Shown piece after piece: positions 1-7,800 of a stretch of 13,871 nucleotides of DNA. Positions within the stretch are counted from its first letter, which is position 1; the number at the start of each line of letters is the position of its first letter. The stretch is from UBA1672 sp964352375. GTDB taxonomy: Bacteria > Pseudomonadota > Alphaproteobacteria > Micavibrionales > Micavibrionaceae. The stretch covers positions 1 through 13,871 of the forward strand of contig CAYGSA010000043.1 in NCBI GenBank assembly GCA_964352375.1, given 5' to 3'. Both the position numbers and the translations under genes were made by a program. Below the pieces are notes generated by a model. It was not told where the DNA came from and did not search any database. It worked only from the letters and a program-made list of their open reading frames with translations.

Positions 1-540
1 GTAGTCACGTGCGCCTTCGGGGGAGCTTGCGGTTAGGATTGGGGTTTGGAATTCTTGGAAATTCTGGCCCCGCATTTTATCGCGCATAGTCGCGATCACA
101 TCATTACGCAAACGGATTTTCTTTTGCATTTGTTCGCGACGAAGGTCGAGATAGCGGTATCTGAGGCGGATATCTTCACCCGCTCCGTCATCTTCATAAA
201 CTTGGAATGGGATGACATCGGCGGCGGATTGAAGTTCCGCTTTTTCGATTTTGATTTCAATCTCACCGGTTTTCATTTTCGGGTTGATGGTTTCGGCGGT
301 TCTGGCGGCAACTGTACCTTCCAGTGTTACAACGCTCTCAACGCGCCATGTTTCAAGCTCCGCCATCAAGGGAGAGTCTTGCTCTACGACACACTGCGTT
401 AGACCATAAGTATCACGCAGGATGATAAACAAAACACCGCCTAAATCGTAAATACGATTAATCCAGCCCGAAAGCTTTACGGTTTCACCCACATGGGCTT
501 TGTTCAGTTCATCGCATTTGTGCGTTCTGTAAGCGTGCAT
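1..540 (-). CDS. aspS: Aspartyl-tRNA synthetase, N-terminal part (truncated by window edge)
   Basis: Charges tRNA-Asp (and possibly tRNA-Asn in bacteria lacking AsnRS) with aspartate in the cytoplasm. The 180 visible residues start MHAYRTHKCDEL and show the N-terminal OB-fold anticodon-binding domain (about 1-110, with the LSGWINR and LRDTYGLTQ segments typical of AspRS), then the linker into the class II catalytic domain with the motif RLRYRYLDLRR and the segment F-Q-T-P-I-L-T-A-S-S-P-E-G-A-R-D-Y, which is the start of motif 2-side aspartate/tRNA contacts in the family. The frame stays open to position 1, so the rest lies outside. The ATG at 538-540 is preceded by AGGA about 8 nt upstream, and no in-frame extension is needed. 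Family identity is very secure; whether it is discriminating or non-discriminating cannot be told from this fragment. Confidence 0.96.
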   Translation of the reverse strand, partial: MHAYRTHKCDELNKAHVGETVKLSGWINRIYDLGGVLFIILRDTYGLTQCVVEQDSPLMAELETWRVESVVTLEGTVAARTAETINPKMKTGEIEIKIEKAELQSAADVIPFQVYEDDGAGEDIRLRYRYLDLRREQMQKKIRLRNDVIATMRDKMRGQNFQEFQTPILTASSPEGARDY

Positions 541-575
541 TGTCGTATCCTGTAAATTTCATCAATAAGACACGA

Positions 576-603
576 TTTATATCGCAATTTCGGGGTTTTG
601 CAA
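576..603 (-). promoter_or_regulatory. Candidate sigma70-type promoter of aspS
   Basis: On the minus strand, TTGCAA (598-603) and TATAAA (576-581) are separated by 16 nt, about 35 nt upstream of the aspS start. This gives a short leader carrying the AGGA ribosome binding site. It is a match to consensus only. Confidence 0.4.
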
Positions 604-657
604 GTTCAGCTTTTGACTCTGTGAAAAACTATGCTGGCACACAGACACCAAATAGCT

Positions 658-686
658 TTGACATATTTTCTTAATCTGTGTTAAAT
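658..686 (+). promoter_or_regulatory. Candidate sigma70-type promoter of the 145-aa gene
   Basis: A perfect TTGACA (658-663) is followed after 17 nt by TTAAAT (681-686) in a very AT-rich stretch, some 33 nt before the ATG at 720. An AAAAAAGGG ribosome binding site lies at 703-711. It is the best -35 box I noticed in the window and may also drive rnd and sixA. Confidence 0.5.
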
Positions 687-719
687 TCTTTATATAAAAT
701 ATAAAAAAGGGTTTTAAAT

Positions 720-1157
720 ATGACAGATAGTCTCTCTGGACATTTTGGAATTAAAGTTGGTGATACTGAAGGGACGGTTTCACTGGATGATGTCTTGATT
801 GCGTTAAAGGCCGTTATTGATGGTGGGCCAGATAAAGGTGGCTTTACTCGAGGAACCTATGAATTTATGGCGGACACGGCGCAGGTTGCAAGTGGAGAAC
901 AAGAACCACATGGGGGGGTGTCGCTCGAAGATAGGCAAAGATCCTTAAAATCGAATATTTACGCACTTCTTAGCCAAACGGAAAATCATGCTGATGATGA
1001 AAGATTGAAACCTGCACGAGCATTATTGAGGCAGGTTGCTGATGGGCTTGATGTTGATATACATGACTCAACTCGTGCGCTTTATGATGATCGTTTGCCA
1101 GGAACTCTTGTTCGGCCGTCTGAAGAAGGTCTAGACAGTCTAGACACTGTTTCATAA
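720..1157 (+). CDS. Hypothetical protein, 145 aa, unrecognised
   Basis: I do not recognise this protein. It is soluble-looking: no signal peptide, no membrane segment, no cysteine. The N-terminal 40 residues (GIKVGDTEGTVSLDDVLIAL) read like a small mixed alpha/beta segment. The middle, from about residue 67 (SLEDRQRSLKSNIYALLSQ) to 112, is predicted by eye to be two charged helices. The C-terminal tail is acidic and ends with a short in-frame duplication (Gly/Ser-Leu-Asp twice). The ATG at 720 has a ribosome binding site and a good promoter just upstream, and the frame is free of stops, so it is probably a real gene. It lies 41 nt before rnd in the same direction, between aspS and rnd, so the three plus-strand genes may be co-transcribed. 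It could be lineage-specific; no function is inferred. Confidence 0.7.
   Translation: MTDSLSGHFGIKVGDTEGTVSLDDVLIALKAVIDGGPDKGGFTRGTYEFMADTAQVASGEQEPHGGVSLEDRQRSLKSNIYALLSQTENHADDERLKPARALLRQVADGLDVDIHDSTRALYDDRLPGTLVRPSEEGLDSLDTVS
1129..1146 (+). repeat. 9-bp tandem duplication in the gene end
   Basis: GTCTAGACA occurs twice in direct succession, inside the last codons of the 145-residue gene. It is in register with the codons, so it duplicates a Leu-Asp containing tripeptide without breaking the frame. Each unit contains the palindrome GTCTAGAC. It most likely arose by slippage. Confidence 0.7.
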
Positions 1158-1198
1158 TTCTGTATCATGATTGAATAGAATAAGAAAAAAAGAGTTTC

Positions 1199-2356
1199 AT
1201 GCCTATCATTACAGAGTCTCATGCGCTTGCGGAGTTTTGCGCTCATCTTAAGAATTGTAAGTTTATTACGGTTGATACCGAGTTTTTGAGGGAGAAGACT
1301 TATTACCCTAAGCTATGCCTTATTCAAGTGAGTTGCCCAGAGAAGAATGCCAAAGCGATTGACACTCTGGCCGAGGGGATTGACCTTACACCTTTATTTG
1401 ACTTGTTGAATGATGCAAACATTCTCAAGGTTTTCCACGCAGGGCGGCAGGATTTGGAGATTTTCTACACTCTTACCGGAAAAGTACCTGCGCCTGTTTT
1501 TGATACGCAGATTGCGGCGATGGTTTGTGGATATGGCGATTCGATTGGTTATGATCGATTGGTGCAGAATATTACTGGCGTGCAGATTGATAAAAGCTCT
1601 CAATTTACAAATTGGGCTATCCGGCCGCTGAGTGATAAGCAGATCGACTATGCTTTGGGGGATGTGACCCATCTTTGCGATGTGTATCTTAGATTGATGG
1701 CGGAGCTTGAAAAACGCGGCCGTACTGATTGGGTGCGTCAGGAAGATGCTTCTCTTACCGATCCTGCCGTATATGAAAATGATCCATACGAAACTTGGAA
1801 ACGGATAAAAATTCGCTCGCCGAAGCCAAAGAACCTTATTGTGTTGCGCGAACTTGCGGCGTGGCGCGAGACAAAAGCGCAGCAGCGCAATATTCCCAAG
1901 CCGTGGTTAATGAAGGATGAAACTCTCGCCGATATAGCCTCTCAACTGCCGACTAGCCTTAAGGGATTATCGAAGATCAGAAACCTGTCAAAGGAGTATT
2001 ACAAAGAGTCTAAGGGACAAGAGATTTTGGATGTAATTCAAAAAGCCTTGAACATCCAAAAAGATAGCTGGCCTATTCCGCAGAAACGACGGCAGATTTC
2101 TGCAAGTGCGATGGCGACGATTGATGTTTTGAAGCTGCTTTTAAAAGTGATCAGCATAGAGCATGAGGTTGCGAGCAAGATAATCGCGAACGCCGATGAT
2201 ATCGAGGCGATTGCCCTTGATGATGACGCTGACGTTCCCGCTCTTAAGGGATGGCGGCGCGAAGTTTTTGGCGCGGATGCGCTGGCGGTTAAGCACGGAA
2301 CACTTGCCATTGGCCTTCAAAATGGTAAAGTTATGAAGGTTCCTATTAAAGAATAG
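1199..2356 (+). CDS. rnd: Ribonuclease D
   Basis: A 3'-5' exoribonuclease that trims the 3' ends of tRNA and other structured RNA precursors in the cytoplasm. The DEDD-type exonuclease domain fills about residues 5-170: motif Exo I has D26 and E28 (VDTEFLRE), Exo II has D85 (FHAGRQDLEIF) and Exo III has Y151 and D155 (DYALGDVTHL), so all catalytic residues of the DEDDy class are present. An HRDC RNA-binding domain follows at about 210-290 (LRELAAWRE...PKPWLMKDETL), and a second helical HRDC-like region fills the C-terminus. At 385 residues it is the usual length. The ATG at 1199 follows a purine-rich AAAAAGAG site. It ends 2 nt before sixA, suggesting co-transcription. The substrate loop has TNWAIRPL where many relatives have a DWSxRPL version, a minor difference. 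Confidence 0.96.
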   Translation: MPIITESHALAEFCAHLKNCKFITVDTEFLREKTYYPKLCLIQVSCPEKNAKAIDTLAEGIDLTPLFDLLNDANILKVFHAGRQDLEIFYTLTGKVPAPVFDTQIAAMVCGYGDSIGYDRLVQNITGVQIDKSSQFTNWAIRPLSDKQIDYALGDVTHLCDVYLRLMAELEKRGRTDWVRQEDASLTDPAVYENDPYETWKRIKIRSPKPKNLIVLRELAAWRETKAQQRNIPKPWLMKDETLADIASQLPTSLKGLSKIRNLSKEYYKESKGQEILDVIQKALNIQKDSWPIPQKRRQISASAMATIDVLKLLLKVISIEHEVASKIIANADDIEAIALDDDADVPALKGWRREVFGADALAVKHGTLAIGLQNGKVMKVPIKE

Positions 2357-2358
2357 AG

Positions 2359-2895
2359 ATGATGAAACGACTTTTATTATTGCGGCATGCGCAAGCCTTG
2401 AACGATGCGCCGAGTGATAAGCAGCGCGCGCTGTCTCCTAAGGGCATTGATGATGCAAGTGCGCTTGGATGTCTAATGGAGAAAAAAGGGTTTATTCCTG
2501 ATTTTGTTTTGTGCTCTCCCGCCCTGCGGACGCGCCAGACATTAGAGGCTCTGGAGAGCTCGCTTGGTGAGCGCCCTGCTTCTCATCCTGAGATTTTGTA
2601 TAACGGCGCGGCGGGCGATTATCTTACACAGATTCAAGGCGCTTCTGATGATCATTCTAATATTATGGTTATTGCGCACAACCCCTCAATTTACGAGCTT
2701 GTCATTCGCCTAAGCGACCCTACTCATGACGCTATGATGCAAAAATTATCTGCAGGGTATCAACCTGCAACATTGAGCGTGTTGGACTGCCCATGCGACA
2801 GCTGGGCAGATATTCAATTTGGCGCAAATGCACTTTCGTATATTACCGAGCCTTTGGATTACGATGCCCCTGCCCGCCCAACGCGATGGATGTGA
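2359..2895 (+). CDS. sixA: SixA-like phosphohistidine phosphatase (histidine phosphatase superfamily)
   Basis: A small phosphatase of the histidine phosphatase (phosphoglycerate mutase-like) superfamily. The phosphate pocket is visible: R9-H10 in LLLLRHAQA, with H10 the phospho-accepting histidine, R56 in SPALRTRQT, and H106 in VIAHNPSIYEL. At 178 residues it has the short, insertion-poor form of SixA rather than that of a sugar mutase. In Escherichia coli SixA was described as dephosphorylating the HPt domain of ArcB, and later as acting on the nitrogen phosphotransferase system; the substrate here is unknown. It starts 2 nt after the rnd stop (two ATGs in tandem, the second also possible) and its stop is 1 nt from the convergent hdaA stop, leaving no room for a separate terminator. 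The signature is RHA rather than RHG, which is common in this branch. Confidence 0.88.
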   Translation: MMKRLLLLRHAQALNDAPSDKQRALSPKGIDDASALGCLMEKKGFIPDFVLCSPALRTRQTLEALESSLGERPASHPEILYNGAAGDYLTQIQGASDDHSNIMVIAHNPSIYELVIRLSDPTHDAMMQKLSAGYQPATLSVLDCPCDSWADIQFGANALSYITEPLDYDAPARPTRWM

Positions 2896-2896
2896 C

Positions 2897-3598
2897 TTAA
2901 TCGTCAATCATTTCAGCAAGAACTTTGCGCATAAGAGGAACGGAGATGCCGCGTTTTTCGGAGAGGGCTTTTTGATCGGCGCGCTGAACGATATCGCGTG
3001 CGGATGAAAAGGAACGTTCCATGCGCGGCAGGATATAGGAAATGACGTCGTTGTTCACGCTGAGCTGGTGGTCTGTGAACAATTTAATAAGTACAGACGC
3101 AAGCAGCATATCATCGGGCGCGTGTATGCTTACGCTTGGTGCGGCGCGGAAGCGGGAGGCGAGATCAGGCAGAATGAAATCCGTTAATGATGGACTCATG
3201 CGCATGGTGATCATCATGGTTTTTTGCTCTTCTTTGAGCATATTATAAAGGTGGAACAGCGTGCGCTCTGCTGCAGGGTCACCGAGCCATGGGTCAAGGC
3301 TATCTAGCGCAAGCGCAGGCCCGCGTTCGAATAGGTCTAATGCTTCTGTAGAGGTTAGTTCTTTTGCGTTTATGGTCGCAGCCTTAGTTTTATCTTGCCA
3401 TACAGCTGCGAGGTGGCTTTTACCGCTGGCTGCAGGCCCTTGTAGGACAAGGACGGGGGCAGGCCAATTGGGCCAACGATCTATCCAGCCTACTGCATCG
3501 CGATTGCTGACACCGATTTGGAAATCTGAGCGCTCGAAGGCGTGGCGGCAGCCTAAATCGAGCGGGATTTGGGCTGCGTTTCTTAAGGTATGCGGCAT
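2897..3598 (-). CDS. hdaA: HdaA-like regulator of DnaA inactivation
   Basis: A 233-residue AAA+ protein related to the DnaA ATPase domain but without the DNA-binding domain. Hda proteins, bound to the DNA polymerase sliding clamp, stimulate ATP hydrolysis by DnaA and so limit re-initiation. The N-terminus carries QIPLDL (residues 10-15), a clamp-binding motif of the Hda type. Walker A is GPAASGKS (54-61), Walker B is ALALDSLD (95-102, D99), the sensor 1 strand is MMITMRMSP (128-136), and R149 in LASRFRA is the probable arginine finger. Walker B has serine where DnaA itself has a second acidic residue, a frequent drift in Hda. The start ATG overlaps the stop of the upstream permease gene in a TAATG, implying translational coupling. 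It is the last gene of a three-gene minus-strand operon. Confidence 0.9.
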   Translation of the reverse strand: MPHTLRNAAQIPLDLGCRHAFERSDFQIGVSNRDAVGWIDRWPNWPAPVLVLQGPAASGKSHLAAVWQDKTKAATINAKELTSTEALDLFERGPALALDSLDPWLGDPAAERTLFHLYNMLKEEQKTMMITMRMSPSLTDFILPDLASRFRAAPSVSIHAPDDMLLASVLIKLFTDHQLSVNNDVISYILPRMERSFSSARDIVQRADQKALSEKRGISVPLMRKVLAEMIDD

Positions 3599-4755
3599 TA
3601 CTGATTATCCGCTTTCTTTGGCGCTTTTTTCTTTGTTGTCTTTTTCTGGGCGGTTTTCTTTTTCGCTGGCTTTACTGGTTCGACCTCAGGGTCAAGGTAA
3701 TAGGCACTTTGTTTATATTCTGAAATTCCGAACGCGAGCAAAACGCCGATGACTGCAGCAACAGGCACTGCCAAGAACATGCCCAGAATGCCGAGCAAGC
3801 TGCCGCCTGCGAGAAGAGCGAAGAACACCCAAAGGGGATGGAGGCCAACACTGTCGCCAACAAGTTTGGGGGTTAGGAAATTGCCTTCTATGATTTGGCC
3901 GCCGATGAAAATTCCTGCGATGAGCGTTACGAACATGATATCCCCTGCTTGAAACCATGCGACGGCGACGCTGACGACAAGCCCTACGGCTGAGCCGACC
4001 ATTGGGATTACAGAGAGAAAGCCTGATAACAGGCCGATGAGAAACCCATATTTCAGCCCCGCGAGGGTGAGCATGATCGCATACGCTATTCCGAGAATCA
4101 CCGCCACAGTGATTTGCCCCCGTACAAAGCCAGAGAGTTTGCCATCGATTTGTTTTAAAAGCCCCATGATTGTGCCTTCAGAATGGCGTGGCATTAAGTC
4201 ATGTACCCATTTTGTAACAGCTGGCCATTCCTTCATCATGAAATAGGCAACAATGGGCATGAAGATGGCAACAGATACAATATCTGCCACTGCCTGCCCG
4301 CCTGCGGCGAGTTTACTGAGAAGGATTTTTGCAAATTCAGTTGCAGAACCCGCGTTTTCCTGAAGCAATCCCTGAAGCTTTTCTTTTTCAACAGTGCCGA
4401 CATATTCTTCTAATCTGGCGGTTAGCGGCGTTAGGAGGCTTGTAATTTTTTCAATATATTCAGGTAGGTCTTTTGAGAATTGAGCGAGTTCACGATAGAG
4501 AATCGGTGAGACTATTCCGATAAAGCCCCCGATCAAGATTAAAAAGCCGAACAAGATCATCAGAGCAGCTGGGCCGCGAGCGATTCCGATTTCACTGAAT
4601 TTATTGACAGTAGGGTTGAGGAGGTACGCTACCGCAATGCCCATAACGAAGGGCAAAAGCATGGTTTTAAACAAGATGATTGTCGCAATGAAGGCTAGGC
4701 TGGCGCCAAACCAGAAGATCAAATGTGTTGATGGCTTTAAGGGTTGAACGCTCAT
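3598..4755 (-). CDS. AI-2E (PerM/TqsA-type) family membrane permease
   Basis: A polytopic inner-membrane protein of the AI-2E transporter family (PF01594). Hydrophobic segments are visible at about residues 12-50 (two), 60-85, 150-175, and a dense block at 215-340, consistent with the usual seven or eight helices. The central soluble stretch (about 90-150) is typical. The C-terminal signature LVGDSVGLHPLWVFFALLAGG and the following G-x-L-G-M-F-L-A-V-P-V are diagnostic. Members include quorum-signal exporters and Na+/H+ antiporters, so the substrate cannot be assigned. The last 25 or so residues form a lysine-rich tail (KKKTAQKKTTKKK), presumably cytoplasmic. It starts 3 nt after the DUF2066 gene and its stop overlaps the hdaA start by 1 nt. 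Confidence 0.92.
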   Translation of the reverse strand: MSVQPLKPSTHLIFWFGASLAFIATIILFKTMLLPFVMGIAVAYLLNPTVNKFSEIGIARGPAALMILFGFLILIGGFIGIVSPILYRELAQFSKDLPEYIEKITSLLTPLTARLEEYVGTVEKEKLQGLLQENAGSATEFAKILLSKLAAGGQAVADIVSVAIFMPIVAYFMMKEWPAVTKWVHDLMPRHSEGTIMGLLKQIDGKLSGFVRGQITVAVILGIAYAIMLTLAGLKYGFLIGLLSGFLSVIPMVGSAVGLVVSVAVAWFQAGDIMFVTLIAGIFIGGQIIEGNFLTPKLVGDSVGLHPLWVFFALLAGGSLLGILGMFLAVPVAAVIGVLLAFGISEYKQSAYYLDPEVEPVKPAKKKTAQKKTTKKKAPKKADNQ

Positions 4756-4758
4756 GAT

Positions 4759-5940
4759 TTAGAATGTCTGTTTTGTTGCGTTAAAGGGACGCGATTTTTC
4801 GCCGATGGGGCGGTAAAAGCTGTTTGATTTTCTATGGCCTATGAACAGGCCATAGGTTCCGTCTTGGTCAATCTGACCGAGACTCAGCATTGCGCGGGAG
4901 AGATTTTCTCTGAAACGCGCTTCATCTCCTCTGAAATTAAGGGATACATTTGCCTCTATTTTCTTCAATGTGTTCAGCCTTAGATCACTTGCGCCTGGAA
5001 GTTTTGATAGGGATTGCTTAACTCTGATCCATTGTTTCAGATCTTTTAAAGGGATGCGAAGAGTGTAGCTTTTACTTTGTGATTCACTGAATGCGTTTTT
5101 GCGTTTCCAGTCTTTTTGTAAGGCTTCATTGCCCATGAAAACCGCACGATCATATAGCACGCTTACATCTTCATTTTGTTGCGCTTCTAATACAATTTGT
5201 TGAACATATTCAGCGCGGCCACGGTCTGTGCGATAGATACTAATTTTTAGTTTTTTGCCGCCCTCTTGTGGGTCTGCTATCATAATAGCCGCTTCTTTTG
5301 CGCCGTAGCGCGAGAGCATGCGGTTGAGTTTCAAGCGTTCATAGCGCAGGGCGTTATCATCATCAATATCCGAGATATCTGCTAGATCGCCAATCGGAAT
5401 TTGGATCGGAACAAGTCTGGAGAAAACCTTGTTTCGCGACCATGCCTGCATCCAAATATTGTCTTCAGACCAAATGGTTGTCTCCCCGTCTTGCTTCAAA
5501 ACAGGCAAAACCAGCAATGTTGAGCTTGTATTTTGTGTGTAGCTTACGCCTGAGAGCGAGAATAATCTGCTTATGGCTTTTTCATTGAAACGAAATATGT
5601 ATGTGCCGACATATCTTACTGAGGATAGCTTTTCGTTCGTGACTTCATAATCTTTGATCAGGGCCGATAGCGTTAGGCTGTCGGGGGTCGTGACATTTTG
5701 ATCTTGCCCTTCTGATACAAGGCGTTTGGCGAGAATTACGAAGGCTAGTTGTTGCGCTTTTTCGAAGGCTTGCTCTTGTGCCTCTACCGAGTTTTCCGCT
5801 GTTACATCTACGGTCACATTTTCAACAGTGAATAAACTGTTTTGCGCTGAAACGATCGTGGAGTGTGTGACTCCGATGCATAGAATTACAATCGCAATTA
5901 TTATACGCTTGCAGTGAAAAGCCTTATATTGTATGCCCAT
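4759..5940 (-). CDS. DUF2066 domain-containing secreted protein
   Basis: A 393-residue protein of unknown function. The N-terminus (MGIQYKAFHCKRIIIAIVIL) is a signal peptide with a basic region and a hydrophobic core, and probable cleavage after VSA at about residue 32. The next part, with TVENVTVDVTAENSVEAQEQ and a helix leading to AKRLV, matches the start of DUF2066, a family common in proteobacteria and often found next to an AI-2E permease and hda. The C-terminal half contains an RIPLKDLKQW segment and repeats of short beta-strand character; no catalytic motif is visible. The frame is open upstream to 6129, but the ATG at 5940 has AGGTG about 7 nt before it and begins the signal peptide, while the extension would run into the divergent purM gene. 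It is the first gene of the minus-strand operon. Confidence 0.85.
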   Translation of the reverse strand: MGIQYKAFHCKRIIIAIVILCIGVTHSTIVSAQNSLFTVENVTVDVTAENSVEAQEQAFEKAQQLAFVILAKRLVSEGQDQNVTTPDSLTLSALIKDYEVTNEKLSSVRYVGTYIFRFNEKAISRLFSLSGVSYTQNTSSTLLVLPVLKQDGETTIWSEDNIWMQAWSRNKVFSRLVPIQIPIGDLADISDIDDDNALRYERLKLNRMLSRYGAKEAAIMIADPQEGGKKLKISIYRTDRGRAEYVQQIVLEAQQNEDVSVLYDRAVFMGNEALQKDWKRKNAFSESQSKSYTLRIPLKDLKQWIRVKQSLSKLPGASDLRLNTLKKIEANVSLNFRGDEARFRENLSRAMLSLGQIDQDGTYGLFIGHRKSNSFYRPIGEKSRPFNATKQTF

Positions 5941-6021
5941 GGTGCACCTAAAAAGTGATAATGATCTTATTGTTTTATAACGCGATGCTTTGAAGAGCAA
6001 GACGAAAGAAAAGTAAAAGAT

Positions 6022-7164
6022 ATGCAAGGACATAACAAACCGCCAAGTGCTTATAAACAAGCTGGCGTCGATATTGATGCCGCGGATGAGTTGATTGAAT
6101 CTATTAAACCTGCAGTTGGGAATACGCACCGTGCAGGCATGATGTCAGGGCTTGGCGGGTTTGGGGCTTTGTTTGACCCGAAGGCTGCGGGATATGACGA
6201 TCCGATTCTGGTTTCGTCAACAGACGGCGTCGGAACGAAAATCAAAGTTGCTATTGACGCTGATGTGCATCATACAATTGGGATTGATGCGGTTGCGATG
6301 TGCGTGAATGACCTTATTGTACAGGGTGCCGAGCCTTTATTTTTCCTGGATTATTTTGCGACAGGCGTCCTTGATAAACGCGTTGGTAAGGCGGTCATTG
6401 AAGGTGTTGCGAAGGGCTGTGAAATTGCCGGATGTGCGCTGATTGGTGGTGAAATTGCCGAGATGCCTGGGCTTTATGCTGACGGGGATTATGACCTTGC
6501 AGGGTTCACCGTTGGTGCAGTTAACCGTGACCAGTTGATTAATGGTGAGACTATACAATCTGGTGATGTGATTTTGGCGCTGTCCTCTAATGGTGTGCAT
6601 TCGAATGGCTATTCGCTGGTTCGGAAGATTCTTGCGGATAGTGGTCATAGCTATGACGAGCGTATTCCTTTTGATATGGTTGTAGCGATGCAGGACAGAG
6701 ATCTTGAGAAACAGACCTTATCGCATGCAGAAACGCTTGTGGATGCCCTGCTTGCACCTACACGTATTTACGTGAAATCTTTACTTAAGGCATTTGAAAT
6801 TAAGAATGATCATGGCAAACCAGTGATTAAAGGTATGGCGCATATCACGGGCGGAGGCTTATCTGAGAATATTCCACGTGTTTTGCCTGATGGGTTATCA
6901 GCCTCTCTTGACGCGGCCGCTTGGGAACTGCCCCAGATTTTCAAATGGTTGAAGAAAAAAGGTAATTTGGATAATGATGATCTGATGCGTACGCTGAATT
7001 GTGGAATTGGTATGATTGTCATTTGTGATCCGAAGCATGCCAACGCTCTTGAAGAGTCCCTGAATAATTCTGGTGAAACAGTCAGTGCTATTGGTCAAAT
7101 TACCGCTGCGAAACAACCCGAAATTTCTTTTATGATTAAGAACCGAAAAAAAGCATGGGGCTAA
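6022..7164 (+). CDS. purM: Phosphoribosylformylglycinamidine cyclo-ligase (AIR synthetase)
   Basis: Catalyses the fifth step of de novo purine synthesis: ATP-dependent ring closure of formylglycinamidine ribotide to aminoimidazole ribotide, in the cytoplasm. The 380 residues show the family hallmarks in order: AGVDIDA near the N-terminus, GGFGALFD (45-52), the ATP-binding STDGVGTK (66-73), VNDLIVQGAEPLFFLDY, GGEIAEMPGLY, SNGVHSNGYSLVRK, and the C-terminal HITGGGLSENIPR and NCGIGM. The length is slightly above the usual 345-355. The start ATG is preceded only by a weak purine-rich stretch. It is divergent from the DUF2066 gene across 81 nt, which must hold both promoters. Its last 10 nt overlap purN, so the two are translated as a pair. 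Confidence 0.97.
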   Translation: MQGHNKPPSAYKQAGVDIDAADELIESIKPAVGNTHRAGMMSGLGGFGALFDPKAAGYDDPILVSSTDGVGTKIKVAIDADVHHTIGIDAVAMCVNDLIVQGAEPLFFLDYFATGVLDKRVGKAVIEGVAKGCEIAGCALIGGEIAEMPGLYADGDYDLAGFTVGAVNRDQLINGETIQSGDVILALSSNGVHSNGYSLVRKILADSGHSYDERIPFDMVVAMQDRDLEKQTLSHAETLVDALLAPTRIYVKSLLKAFEIKNDHGKPVIKGMAHITGGGLSENIPRVLPDGLSASLDAAAWELPQIFKWLKKKGNLDNDDLMRTLNCGIGMIVICDPKHANALEESLNNSGETVSAIGQITAAKQPEISFMIKNRKKAWG

Positions 7165-7745
7165 AAAAGCTAAAGCTTGCGATTTTCATTTCTGGGCGCG
7201 GCAGTAATATGCGTTCGATTATGGATGCTTGCATGAGTGATAGCTTCCCTGCTGAGATTTCTGTCGTTTTGTCTAACAGGCCAGATGCAGGCGGGGTTAA
7301 AGTCGCAAATGCTTGTAATATTCCAACTGAAACCGTTGATCATAAACTTTATGGTGAGAGAGAGGCTTTTGAGGCTGAGATATCCCAGCGCCTTAAGAAC
7401 TATGATGTTGACTTAATTGTGCTTGCCGGGTTTTTGCGGATTTTGACCCCCTCATTTGTGGAGCGTTGGCCGAAGAAGATTATTAATATTCACCCTTCTT
7501 TACTTCCTGATTATAGAGGCACAAACACACATGCGCGTGCCCTTGCAGATGGTCGGGCAGAAACTGGCTGCACAGTTCACTATGTTATACCCGAGCTTGA
7601 TAGTGGTGAAATTATTGCACAAGTTCGCGTTCCAATCTTAGAGGGTGATACGCCTGAAACGCTTGCGGATCGTGTTCTTATGGAAGAGCACATGATCTAT
7701 CCAGAGGCGATTAAAGTAGTCGCGGAAAAATTTGGGCTGGATTAG
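7155..7745 (+). CDS. purN: Phosphoribosylglycinamide formyltransferase
   Basis: Catalyses the third step of purine synthesis, transferring a formyl group from 10-formyltetrahydrofolate to glycinamide ribonucleotide. The protein of 196 residues has the phosphate-binding loop ISGRGSNMRSI (12-22), the folate-binding LAGFLRIL (90-97), and the catalytic set N111, H113 (NIHPSLLP) and D149 (PELDSGEII), equivalent to N106, H108 and D144 of the E. coli enzyme. The loop after NIHPSLLP reads DYRGTNTHARAL where most relatives have FxGxxxxxxAL, a normal variation. It overlaps the end of purM by 10 nt. Confidence 0.97.
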   Translation: MGLKKLKLAIFISGRGSNMRSIMDACMSDSFPAEISVVLSNRPDAGGVKVANACNIPTETVDHKLYGEREAFEAEISQRLKNYDVDLIVLAGFLRILTPSFVERWPKKIINIHPSLLPDYRGTNTHARALADGRAETGCTVHYVIPELDSGEIIAQVRVPILEGDTPETLADRVLMEEHMIYPEAIKVVAEKFGLD

Positions 7746-7800
7746 AGGATAAAACTTTAGTAGATTGTGCTTAACATATTGATAAAGAGATCAGAAAAAA

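Noticed and set aside
5956..5972. GATAATGAT-like stretch resembling half of a Fur box between DUF2066 and purM
   Set aside because: Only one half matches well, the region is AT-rich, and neither neighbouring gene is iron-related.
5941..6129. Extension of the DUF2066 gene to an ATG at 6129
   Set aside because: It would overlap the start of purM on the opposite strand and bury the signal peptide inside the protein. The ATG at 5940 has a fitting AGGTG site.
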